DNA from: Idiomarina sp. UBA6142
Lineage (GTDB): Bacteria; Pseudomonadota; Gammaproteobacteria; Enterobacterales; Alteromonadaceae
Assembly (NCBI GenBank): GCA_002423905.1
Contig: DIVC01000033.1
Span: forward strand, 1 to 6,498
Direction of reading: 5' to 3'
Length of the DNA: 6,498 bases
In this document: piece after piece, positions 1 to 6,498 of the stretch
Numbering within the stretch: position 1 is the stretch's first letter
Layout of the letters: every line of letters starts with the position of its first letter
The notes under the pieces: model-generated
What the model was told of the DNA's origin: nothing
Databases searched by the model: none
What the model saw: the letters and a program-made list of their open reading frames with translations, nothing else
Program-made: the position numbers and the translations under genes

Positions 1-611
1 AGCAATTCAGCAGCTAACAGCCAAACACTTCCCCACAAAAAACACCAAAATAGCGCCGGAACTGGCGCGTCGGTATTACGAATATTGATCAGCCAATAGC
101 TGGCCCACAGTAAGGTACTGGCCAGCGCGATGCTAATACCGAGCCAGTTGGTTTGGCTAAAATCCCATTGCCCACCGGTGGCGATTAGGAACACCCCAGC
201 ATAGGCCACCAACATGGCCCCGAGTTCACGTTTACTCAGCGTTTGCTTTAAAATCGGCACTGCCAACAACGACATGGTAATTGCCCACGTGTAGTTAATT
301 GCTTGGGCTTGCTGGGCCGGTAATTGGCTGTAGGCAATAAACAACACCCAGTAATAAGCAAATGGGTTCAATAATCCCAGCAATAGATAAAAACGCGTTC
401 GCGTTTTGGCTAATAGCAGGGTATTACGCCACTGTCTTTGCCAACTAATAAAGCCGGCAAAAATAATGACGCTGGTGAGCGCGGCAATAAGCACCAGTTG
501 CCGTGGGGTTAAAAATTGCAAGGCAATTTTGAAGGCAGTGGCGACGGTTGCCCAGAGCAGCACTGCACACAAGCCTAACAGCAGTGCCTTACGTTGATTC
601 GGTACGATCAT
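1..611 (-). CDS. EamA/DMT-family membrane transporter (3' end beyond window)
   Basis: Reading the minus strand from the ATG at 611 gives an uninterrupted frame of 203 codons that leaves the window without a stop, so only the N-terminal part of the protein is present. It is strongly hydrophobic, with about seven likely membrane segments near residues 8-29, 38-56, 73-93, 102-121, 130-147, 155-175 and 183-201. The layout fits the drug/metabolite transporter superfamily: ten helices made of two EamA repeats, with repeat 1 near 10-145 and repeat 2 beginning near 155. Supporting cues are LLWATVATAFKIAL in helix 1 and the segment LGAMLVAYAGVFLIATGG closing repeat 1. Such proteins sit in the inner membrane and export or exchange small metabolites; the substrate cannot be told from this sequence. 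The start is six bases after the tilS stop and has a good Shine-Dalgarno sequence, so the gene is probably the last visible member of the dnaE-accA-tilS unit. Family assignment is fairly secure; specific function is unknown. Confidence 0.85.
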   Translation of the reverse strand, partial: MIVPNQRKALLLGLCAVLLWATVATAFKIALQFLTPRQLVLIAALTSVIIFAGFISWQRQWRNTLLLAKTRTRFYLLLGLLNPFAYYWVLFIAYSQLPAQQAQAINYTWAITMSLLAVPILKQTLSKRELGAMLVAYAGVFLIATGGQWDFSQTNWLGISIALASTLLWASYWLINIRNTDAPVPALFWCFLWGSVWLLAAEL

Positions 612-613
612 AA

Positions 614-620
614 CACCTCA
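614..620 (-). promoter_or_regulatory. Ribosome binding site of the transporter, overlapping the tilS stop
   Basis: On the minus strand the bases TGAGGTG lie just upstream of the ATG at 611. Their first three bases are the tilS stop codon, so the GAGG core is read by ribosomes finishing tilS. The spacing of four bases from GAGG to ATG is short but usable. The arrangement suggests translational coupling between tilS and the transporter gene; that is an inference from layout. Confidence 0.6.
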
Positions 621-1613
621 ACTGGGCGACGAAGAAAGAGACAAGGTAAGCCAGCGATCCTTGCCGCGCACGATACGATACCAACGGCACTGATAGAGTG
701 GTTTGGCGTCGTTACTGGTATGCAGGAATTGCTGGCGTAGCTGCTCCAATTGGGCATAGCTCGGCATCGGTACTTGCCACTGTTGCAACCAGAAGCGCAA
801 GGCTGCGCGTTGGCGTGGTGCCGACCAGGTCGCAATGGTATCGACAAACAACTGCTGGTCGCTGTTGATATGCGGCGCAACGAGGTCGGCTAATAATTCG
901 TCGAGCAGCGCATTTTGTTCGGCGCACAAAGCACTGCTGCGTAGCACCGACTCGCCAAAATGCGGCCAACGCTGCTCTAACAGCGGCACCACCTGATGGC
1001 GTAAAAAATTACGCTCAATATCAGTATCAAAATTGGTGTCGTCTTCAATCCAAAACAATTGGCGCTGCTGTGCATAAGCATAAATAGCTTGTTTGCTCAC
1101 CGTCAGCAGCGGCCGTAACCAGCGTAGTTGCTGCCAGTTGTGTTCGGCGGCCATCGCCGCTAAGCCCTTCGGACCGGCGCCACGCTTCAATTGCAGCAAG
1201 AACGTCTCGATTTGGTCATTGCAATGATGGCCTAACAAACAACTGGCACCAGCGCTATCGGCGTGCTGATGCACCAGCTCAGCCATGCGCTGATAGCGGG
1301 CATCGCGGCCCGCAGCTTCTTTGTTGACCCGGGGGCCCAGCTTGACCTGCAAGATTTCGTGTAACAGTGGCATCGCCCGGCGTTCACAATCAGCCAGCAG
1401 ACCCTGCGCCCACTGGCCGGATTTGGGGTGAAACTGATGATCTAAATGAATGGCTATGTAGCGGTAGTGCGGGTGAGCCTGGCGATAGCGGTCGAGCAAA
1501 TCGAGGATACTTTGTGAGTCGGCGCCACCGCCTAAACAGGCCACAAATAGGTGACCTTGCGGCGCTTGCAACGCATTCAGTTGTTGTGCAAACGCCGGGT
1601 AGAGATCGGTCAT
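618..1613 (-). CDS. tilS: tRNA(Ile)-lysidine synthase, short divergent form
   Basis: The protein (331 residues) is a cytoplasmic N-type PP-loop enzyme. TilS uses ATP and lysine to convert C34 of tRNA-Ile(CAU) to lysidine, switching its decoding from AUG to AUA and its charging from Met to Ile. The PP-loop domain covers about residues 20-215: GGGADS at 28-33, HLDHQ at 56-60, KEAAGRDARY at 98-107, HHCNDQIETFLLQLKRG at 129-145, RPLL at 167-170, WIEDDTN at 188-194 and RNFLR at 201-205. A segment like the first C-terminal domain follows (RWPHFGESVLRSSALCAEQ, about 215-233, to about 315). The E. coli protein has 432 residues, and its last roughly 100 (TilS C-terminal domain) are absent; the next gene starts six bases after the stop. 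Four usually conserved positions differ: SGGxDS reads GGGADS, HHG reads DHQ, the EAxAR motif reads EAAGR, and DDQxET reads NDQIET. The ATG at 1613 lies nine bases after accA and lacks a clear Shine-Dalgarno, so coupling to accA is likely. Family identity is firm; full activity is less certain. Confidence 0.92.
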   Translation of the reverse strand: MTDLYPAFAQQLNALQAPQGHLFVACLGGGADSQSILDLLDRYRQAHPHYRYIAIHLDHQFHPKSGQWAQGLLADCERRAMPLLHEILQVKLGPRVNKEAAGRDARYQRMAELVHQHADSAGASCLLGHHCNDQIETFLLQLKRGAGPKGLAAMAAEHNWQQLRWLRPLLTVSKQAIYAYAQQRQLFWIEDDTNFDTDIERNFLRHQVVPLLEQRWPHFGESVLRSSALCAEQNALLDELLADLVAPHINSDQQLFVDTIATWSAPRQRAALRFWLQQWQVPMPSYAQLEQLRQQFLHTSNDAKPLYQCRWYRIVRGKDRWLTLSLSSSPS

Positions 1614-1622
1614 AGCTGGGCG

Positions 1623-2579
1623 CTAGCAGTAACCAAAGGTCATCAGCTTAGCGTAACGGCGATCCAGTAAATTGGCTGCATCTAACGCTTCTAATTCACT
1701 CAGATCAGTCAAAATACGATCTTTTAACCGTGCCGCCATGGCCGCGTGATCACGGTGAGCGCCGCCAATAGGCTCTGCCACAATGGTATCAATTAACTTA
1801 AGCGCTTTACTTTTATCTGCGGTTACGCCCATGGCTTCAGCAGCTAATTCGGCCTTACTAGCACTCTTCCATAAAATCGACGCGCAGCCTTCTGGAGAAA
1901 TCACCGAGTAGGTGGAGTATTGCAGCATATTCACCCGATCACCCACCCCAATCGCCAATGCGCCACCAGAACCACCCTCACCAATTACGGTGCAAATAAT
2001 CGGAGTTTTCAAGCGCGCCATCACTTTTAAGTTACGCGCAATAGCTTCTGATTGACCGCGTTCTTCGGCACCGATACCTGGATAAGCACCTGGGGTATCA
2101 ATAAAGGTAATAATAGGCATGTTGAAACGCTCAGCCATTTCCATCAAGCGCAGCGCCTTGCGATAACCTTCTGGTTTTGGCATGCCAAAATTGCGGCGGA
2201 TTTTTTCTTTGGTTTCACGGCCTTTTTGATGCCCGATCACCATCACGGGGCGACCTTCTAGCCGCGCAGTTCCACCCACAATAGCGCGATCATTGGCAAA
2301 CGTACGATCACCCGCTAACTCATCAAAGTCGGTAAACATGTGATTGATATAATCGAGCGTATATGGACGCGCTGGGTGGCGCGCTAGCTGTGATACTTGC
2401 CACGCATTTAAGTCCCCGAAGATTTTACCCACTAACTGCTCACGCTTGTCTTGCAGCTTGCCAATCTCTTCTTCGATGTTCAGGTCAAAACCACCGCGAG
2501 CACCAACAGCCTTTAATTCTTCAATTTGGGCTTGCAGCTCAGCGATTGGCTTTTCAAATTCTAAAAATTGCAGACTCAT
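1623..2579 (-). CDS. accA: Acetyl-CoA carboxylase, carboxyltransferase subunit alpha
   Basis: AccA with AccD forms the carboxyltransferase half of acetyl-CoA carboxylase. It moves the carboxyl group from carboxybiotin on AccB to acetyl-CoA, giving malonyl-CoA for fatty-acid synthesis in the cytoplasm. The protein has 318 residues against 319 in E. coli and matches it end to end. Visible landmarks are the N-terminal helical region [32 protein letters not shown] at 67-78, [20 protein letters not shown] at 115-134, [20 protein letters not shown] at 158-177, the glycine-rich oxyanion-hole region [13 protein letters not shown] at 199-211, and [17 protein letters not shown] at 224-240. The C-terminus [12 protein letters not shown] is also typical. 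No expected motif is missing. The ATG at 2579 is set by the conserved MSLxFLxFE beginning and an AGGAG five bases upstream. The gene lies 18 bp downstream of dnaE and nine bp upstream of tilS, a common gammaproteobacterial order for dnaE-accA. Confidence 0.98.
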   Translation of the reverse strand: MSLQFLEFEKPIAELQAQIEELKAVGARGGFDLNIEEEIGKLQDKREQLVGKIFGDLNAWQVSQLARHPARPYTLDYINHMFTDFDELAGDRTFANDRAIVGGTARLEGRPVMVIGHQKGRETKEKIRRNFGMPKPEGYRKALRLMEMAERFNMPIITFIDTPGAYPGIGAEERGQSEAIARNLKVMARLKTPIICTVIGEGGSGGALAIGVGDRVNMLQYSTYSVISPEGCASILWKSASKAELAAEAMGVTADKSKALKLIDTIVAEPIGGAHRDHAAMAARLKDRILTDLSELEALDAANLLDRRYAKLMTFGYC

Positions 2580-2584
2580 TATGG

Positions 2585-2590
2585 CTCCTG
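2585..2590 (-). promoter_or_regulatory. Ribosome binding site of accA
   Basis: CAGGAG on the minus strand sits within the 18-bp dnaE-accA gap, with five bases between AGGAG and the accA ATG. It is the strongest Shine-Dalgarno match in the window and supports the start at 2579. Strong initiation here would let accA be translated independently of dnaE on a shared transcript. Confidence 0.8.
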
Positions 2591-2597
2591 TTTGCCA

Positions 2598-5500
2598 TCA
2601 AAATTCTAGCACAACATGCTTGTCACCGAATTGGACCGCCAATTCGTGCAGTAATTCATCGGCTGGGGTAACACACCAAGCCGTTCCTAATTTGTACTCG
2701 GCATGAACATCATCACGCTGATAATGAATACGCACCGGTGTAGTGCCATGCTGATGCGCTTGCAGCAATGCCTGCAGACGCGCTAAACCTGGCCCTTGCA
2801 GGTGTTCTTGGCGAATACGCAGCAACAGCCCTTTGGCATATTGTTCGCGCACCCCTACCAGGGTATTCACTTCACGGGCAACCATTGTATTCGCGCCAGC
2901 GAAATCATCAAAGCTGACCTCTCCTTTCACCACTAAGATGCGGTCATTTTGCAGCAAATCGTAGTGTAAATCATATTCCTGCGAATAAAAACGCACCTGA
3001 AACCGTGCCGTTTTGTCATCCAGCGTGACAATCGCCCAGCGCCCACCCTTTTTGTTCACCATGGTCCGTACGTCAACCACCAATCCCGCCACCGTGGTGA
3101 CTTGGTCACGAGCTGTTGGTTTGACATCAGCGAGCACGCAAGGAACATAGTTGCGCAGCTCAAGCCGATAACGATTGATGGGATGGCCAGTCAGGTAAAG
3201 CCCCAAGGTTTCTCGTTCAAATTCGAGCCATACCGCCTCAGGCCAAGGCGGCACCTGCAGGTACTCGGGGTTACTGGTGGTATTAGCCACCGGGTCGGCA
3301 AACATGCCAAACAAATCACTCTGACCGACTTCAGCGGCACGGGCGGTTTGCTCTGCTTGGCGCATAGCCTGTTCAAGTGTCGCATATAATGCTGCCCGGT
3401 GGCTGCCAAATGAGTCGAGCGCTCCGGCTTTAATGAGCTTCTCAAGAATGCGTCGATTTAAGCGTTTTAGGTCAACACGAGCACAAAAATCGTACAAGTC
3501 CTTAAATTCGCCATCGCGGCGGGCCTGCAAAATTGCCTCGATAGGGCCCGCTCCAACCCCTTTGATGGCGCCAATACCATAGATGATGGTGCCATCAGCA
3601 GCAACGGTGAACTTGTGTTGTCCCTTGTTGATATCTGGCGGCAATAAGCGCAAGCCCATTTGCTCGCATTCATCCACTAAGGTCACAATTTTATCGGTGT
3701 TATCCATATCGGCAGACATCACCGCCGCCATGAACTCCGCTGGGTAATGGGTCTTCAACCACAGCGTTTGGTACGACACCAGCGCATAGGCTGCTGAGTG
3801 CGATTTGTTGAAACCGTAACCGGCGAATTTTTCCACCAAATCGAAAATCTTGATGGCTAATTCAGGATCAATGTTGTTGTTCTTGGCGCCTGCTTCAAAT
3901 ACCGCTCGCTGTTTGGCCATTTCTTCGGGCTTTTTCTTGCCCATCGCACGACGCAATAGGTCGGCACCACCAAGCGAATAGCCGGCCAGTACCTGAGCAA
4001 TCTGCATGACCTGCTCTTGATACAGAATGACGCCGTAGGTCGGCTCCAAAATGGGCTTTAATGAGGCGTGTTGATAATCCTTATCCGGGTAGGATAACTC
4101 CTCGCGGCCATGCTTACGGTCAATAAAGTTGTCGACCATGCCCGACTGCAGCGGGCCGGGACGAAATAATGCAACCAGAGCAATAATGTCTTCGAAGGTA
4201 TCGGGTAACAGCTTTTTGATCAGCTGCTTCATGCCCGCTGATTCAAGTTGGAATACCGCGGTGGTTTGGCCCTTTCTCAACAGTTTAAAACAGGCTTGAT
4301 CGTCCAACGGAATGCTGTCAATGGCGATAGCCGGCAATTGCTGTTGTTGACGCTGGTGATTCACCATTTCCAGTGCCCACTGAATAATGGTTAAGGTACG
4401 CAAACCAAGAAAGTCGAACTTCACCAAGCCAGCGGCTTCAACGTCATTTTTGTCGAATTGGGTGACTGGTTGCTTGCCTTCTTCATCACAGTAAAGTGGC
4501 GAGAAATCGGTTATTTTAGTCGGTGCGATCACCACCCCACCAGCATGTTTGCCGGCGTTTCGGGTACAGCCTTCAAGGGTTCGTGCCATGTCGATCAGGT
4601 CACGAACATCTTCATCTTGCTCGTACATTTCTTGTAACCGCGGTTCTACCTTGAAGGCCTGCTCCAGAGTCATACCGGGGTCATTAGGGACTAATTTAGT
4701 GAGTTTATCGACAAACCCATAGGGGTGCCCTAAGACCCGTCCAACATCACGAATAGCGGCTTTTGCCGCCATCGTGCCGAAGGTAATAATTTGCGATACC
4801 GCCTCACGACCATAGAGATCCGCAACGTGGTCAATCACCTCGTCACGGCGATCCATGCAAAAATCGATATCGAAGTCCGGCATGGAAACCCGCTCGGGGT
4901 TCAAAAAACGTTCAAACAGTAAGTCAAACTGTAACGGATCAAGGTCAGTGATTTTTAGCGCATAAGCCACTAATGAGCCAGCACCTGAGCCACGCCCCGG
5001 CCCCACTGGAATATTATTGTCCTTCGACCACTGAATAAACTCCATGACGATCAAGAAGTAGCCAGCAAAGCCCATGTCGTTGATCACTTTGAGTTCAATC
5101 GCTAAACGTTGATCGTACTCGCCGCGTTGCTGTTGCCGCTGCTGTGGATCTGGAAATAATTGTTCAAGGCGTTGCTCGAGCCCCTGTTCAGATTTCATCA
5201 CCAAAAAATCTTCAGGGGTCATGCCGCCGGTAGGAAATTCTGGCAGCACATACTCATCAAGGGTAACAGTGACATTACAGCGCTTGGCAATTTCGACGGT
5301 ATTTTCCAGCGCTTCCGGAATATCGGCGAACAACTCGCACATTTCGTCGCTACTACGCAGATACTGTTGTTCGCTGTAGAGTTTAGGACGACGCTTGTCA
5401 TCAAGGGTGTAGCCATCAGATACCGCAACCCGAATTTCATGGGCGTGAAACTCACTGGGCTTCAGAAACACTACGTCATTGGTAGCCACGACGGGTAAGC

Positions 5501-6107
5501 TGGTTTCTCCAGCTAAGGCCACCGCGGCATGAATGTAGTCATTTTCATACGGCCGTCCGGTGCGACTTAATTCTAGATAAAACCGATCGGGAAAATACTG
5601 TTGGTAAAAATCGACTAAGGCCTGCACTTCTTGGTGTTTTTGCTGCAGTAGCTTGCGCCCAATTTGACCATCACGACCGCCTGATAACAGCAACAGACCC
5701 TCATGATGATCAGCCAACCACTGCCGATCAATGCACGGTCGACCCTGCCGGTGGCCGGCCAGATAACCTCGGCTGATGAGCTGGGTTAATTGCTGATAAC
5801 CGGCATTATTCATGGCTAGTACGGTGAGCTTAGTCAGCGCTTCATCCGCTTCATCGGCATCCAATACCCACAAATCACAACCAATAATTGGCTTCAAACC
5901 ATGCTTGTGACTACTACGATAAAAGCGCACTAAGCCGCAAAGATTCATTTGGTCGGTCAGCGCTATGGCCGGCATGCCCAACTGAGCATTCGCTTCACAA
6001 ATCGCATTGACCTTGTGCAGACCATCGATCATTGAAAAGTCGCTATGCACGCGCAAATGCACAAAACGTGGCTCGGCTATGGTCGCTTGCTTAGTCGATT
6101 CAGTCAT
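2598..6107 (-). CDS. dnaE: DNA polymerase III subunit alpha
   Basis: DnaE is the catalytic subunit of the replicative polymerase, acting at the fork with DnaQ (proofreading), HolE, the beta clamp and the tau clamp loader. The protein has 1169 residues (E. coli 1160). The N-terminal PHP domain (about 10-280) starts [16 protein letters not shown]. The C-family palm and fingers follow: [18 protein letters not shown] at 369-386, PDFDIDF at 410-416, [17 protein letters not shown] at 519-535, VKFDFLGL at 562-569, [20 protein letters not shown] at 646-665 and [18 protein letters not shown] at 763-780. D411, D413 and D565 match the E. coli catalytic aspartates D401, D403 and D555. A helix-hairpin-helix segment lies near 842-862, the internal clamp-binding motif QSDLF at 929-933, and an OB-fold at about 1003-1085. 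The PHP domain has lost metal ligands, as in E. coli. An in-frame TAG three codons upstream rules out a longer start; the next Met (26) would cut into conserved PHP sequence. No clear Shine-Dalgarno precedes the ATG. It is probably the first gene of the dnaE-accA-tilS unit. Confidence 0.99.
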   Translation of the reverse strand: MTESTKQATIAEPRFVHLRVHSDFSMIDGLHKVNAICEANAQLGMPAIALTDQMNLCGLVRFYRSSHKHGLKPIIGCDLWVLDADEADEALTKLTVLAMNNAGYQQLTQLISRGYLAGHRQGRPCIDRQWLADHHEGLLLLSGGRDGQIGRKLLQQKHQEVQALVDFYQQYFPDRFYLELSRTGRPYENDYIHAAVALAGETSLPVVATNDVVFLKPSEFHAHEIRVAVSDGYTLDDKRRPKLYSEQQYLRSSDEMCELFADIPEALENTVEIAKRCNVTVTLDEYVLPEFPTGGMTPEDFLVMKSEQGLEQRLEQLFPDPQQRQQQRGEYDQRLAIELKVINDMGFAGYFLIVMEFIQWSKDNNIPVGPGRGSGAGSLVAYALKITDLDPLQFDLLFERFLNPERVSMPDFDIDFCMDRRDEVIDHVADLYGREAVSQIITFGTMAAKAAIRDVGRVLGHPYGFVDKLTKLVPNDPGMTLEQAFKVEPRLQEMYEQDEDVRDLIDMARTLEGCTRNAGKHAGGVVIAPTKITDFSPLYCDEEGKQPVTQFDKNDVEAAGLVKFDFLGLRTLTIIQWALEMVNHQRQQQQLPAIAIDSIPLDDQACFKLLRKGQTTAVFQLESAGMKQLIKKLLPDTFEDIIALVALFRPGPLQSGMVDNFIDRKHGREELSYPDKDYQHASLKPILEPTYGVILYQEQVMQIAQVLAGYSLGGADLLRRAMGKKKPEEMAKQRAVFEAGAKNNNIDPELAIKIFDLVEKFAGYGFNKSHSAAYALVSYQTLWLKTHYPAEFMAAVMSADMDNTDKIVTLVDECEQMGLRLLPPDINKGQHKFTVAADGTIIYGIGAIKGVGAGPIEAILQARRDGEFKDLYDFCARVDLKRLNRRILEKLIKAGALDSFGSHRAALYATLEQAMRQAEQTARAAEVGQSDLFGMFADPVANTTSNPEYLQVPPWPEAVWLEFERETLGLYLTGHPINRYRLELRNYVPCVLADVKPTARDQVTTVAGLVVDVRTMVNKKGGRWAIVTLDDKTARFQVRFYSQEYDLHYDLLQNDRILVVKGEVSFDDFAGANTMVAREVNTLVGVREQYAKGLLLRIRQEHLQGPGLARLQALLQAHQHGTTPVRIHYQRDDVHAEYKLGTAWCVTPADELLHELAVQFGDKHVVLEF

Positions 6108-6147
6108 ATCACGCTATCAATCATTTCATGAATTCAGGGAATGGGCT

Positions 6148-6176
6148 ATTGTGCCGCATGGTTACTAGCTTGTCAT
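6148..6176 (-). promoter_or_regulatory. Candidate sigma70 promoter of dnaE
   Basis: In the 112-bp gap upstream of dnaE, the minus strand has ATGACA (6176-6171, five of six matches to TTGACA). After exactly 17 bp comes CACAAT (6153-6148, four of six matches to TATAAT). Transcription would start near 6141, leaving a leader of roughly 34 bases before the dnaE ATG. The spacing and position are good, but two -10 mismatches make it moderate, and dnaE may also be reached by read-through from the upstream gene. The rest of the gap holds no other feature I can support. Confidence 0.45.
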
Positions 6177-6219
6177 TAGCCACGACCGAACTAATTGACG
6201 ACTACCGGGGTAACTAAAT

Positions 6220-6498
6220 TTACTTCGGTGGCTGGCGTGGTACGACGATATAACCTTGTTCATCAGTACCAAATACTTGGCTTTGCTGAGCTTGATGAAA
6301 CGCAGCTATCACTAAGCAAACTAAGGCATCAAGACAATCCTCATTGGCCTTTAACCCAGTGCCGCGCAAACCACCGATATAGTCGATATCAAGCATCTGC
6401 TGACGGAGAATCGGCGCAAACTCCAATTGCAAGCCGCTAGGTTGGCGCTGCTGCAAGCTAAGCAACAACTGCGCGAGCTGTTGTTGGCCACTCACTCT
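6220..6498 (-). CDS. C-terminal part of a DUF429-like protein (5' end beyond window)
   Basis: The open frame enters from the right edge and ends at a TAA at 6222-6220, giving 92 residues of the protein's C-terminus. It is not closed at the edge (the first full codon in the window is AGA), and the possible GTG at 6495 is more likely an internal valine. The segment is rich in Gln and Leu at first (QQQLAQLLLSLQQRQ), then has ANEDCLDALVCLVIAAFHQ about 30-40 residues before the end, followed by QVFGTDEQGYIVVP. A D-x-x-DAL helix followed by a G-x-x-x-x-GYIVVP strand is what I recall for the end of DUF429 proteins, an uncharacterised family with a predicted RNase H-like fold. The assignment rests on this pattern alone, and no function is known. 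The gene is codirectional with dnaE, 112 bp upstream, where gammaproteobacteria often have rnhB. It may be transcribed separately from dnaE. Confidence 0.65.
   Translation of the reverse strand, partial: RVSGQQQLAQLLLSLQQRQPSGLQLEFAPILRQQMLDIDYIGGLRGTGLKANEDCLDALVCLVIAAFHQAQQSQVFGTDEQGYIVVPRQPPK

Noticed and set aside
406..597. Short plus-strand frame opposite the transporter gene.
   Set aside because: The opposite strand encodes a coherent membrane protein through the same bases. The 63-residue product resembles nothing.
2052..2671. Plus-strand open frames opposite accA and the end of dnaE.
   Set aside because: They lie antisense to two highly conserved genes, have no family resemblance or ribosome binding site, and are explained as shadows of the real frames.
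4338..5144. Two glutamine-rich patches in DnaE (near residues 322-328 and 585-590), seen as CTG/TTG-type repeats on the plus strand.
   Set aside because: They fall in variable surface stretches where E. coli has charged residues, are only a few codons long, and do not disturb any motif. They are ordinary sequence drift.
6127..6136. Short palindrome TGAATTCA in the dnaE leader, considered as an operator or SOS box.
   Set aside because: It is only eight bases and does not fit the LexA pattern CTGT-N8-ACAG. Such palindromes occur by chance.
6205..6228. Imperfect inverted repeat across the stop of the DUF429-like gene, possibly a terminator hairpin.
   Set aside because: The nine-pair stem forms only in plus-strand RNA with two G-U pairs. 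In the minus-strand transcript those become A-C mismatches, and no T-run follows on either strand.

Overview
The window is an ordinary chromosomal housekeeping block, with every supported gene on the minus strand. Read in the direction of transcription (from high to low coordinates) it holds: the 3' end of a DUF429-like gene (6498-6220), a 112-bp intergenic region with a candidate sigma70 promoter, dnaE (6107-2598), accA (2579-1623), tilS (1613-618), and the 5' two-thirds of an EamA/DMT-type transporter gene that runs off the left edge (611-1).

The organism looks like a gammaproteobacterium. DnaE and AccA match my memory of the E. coli proteins closely along their whole length (1169 vs 1160 and 318 vs 319 residues). 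The dnaE-accA pairing is typical of that class, and base composition looks close to 50% GC. A marine Alteromonadales/Idiomarina-like lineage is my best guess, from the direct accA-tilS adjacency and the divergent TilS motifs, but the window cannot prove it.

The four genes downstream of the intergenic region are packed tightly. The gaps are 18 bp (dnaE-accA), 9 bp (accA-tilS) and 6 bp (tilS-transporter), so they are probably one transcription unit. The unit joins replication (Pol III alpha), fatty-acid synthesis (carboxyltransferase alpha) and tRNA decoding (lysidine synthase), with an inner-membrane transporter of unknown substrate at the end. No gene-free stretch exceeds 112 bp. I see no RNA gene, insertion sequence, CRISPR array, origin or convincing terminator.

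The most interesting point is tilS. The protein ends at 331 residues without the C-terminal region of the 432-residue E. coli enzyme, and four usually conserved active-site positions are changed, although the reading frame is intact and the rest of the protein aligns well. I found no clear sign of a previously undescribed system.
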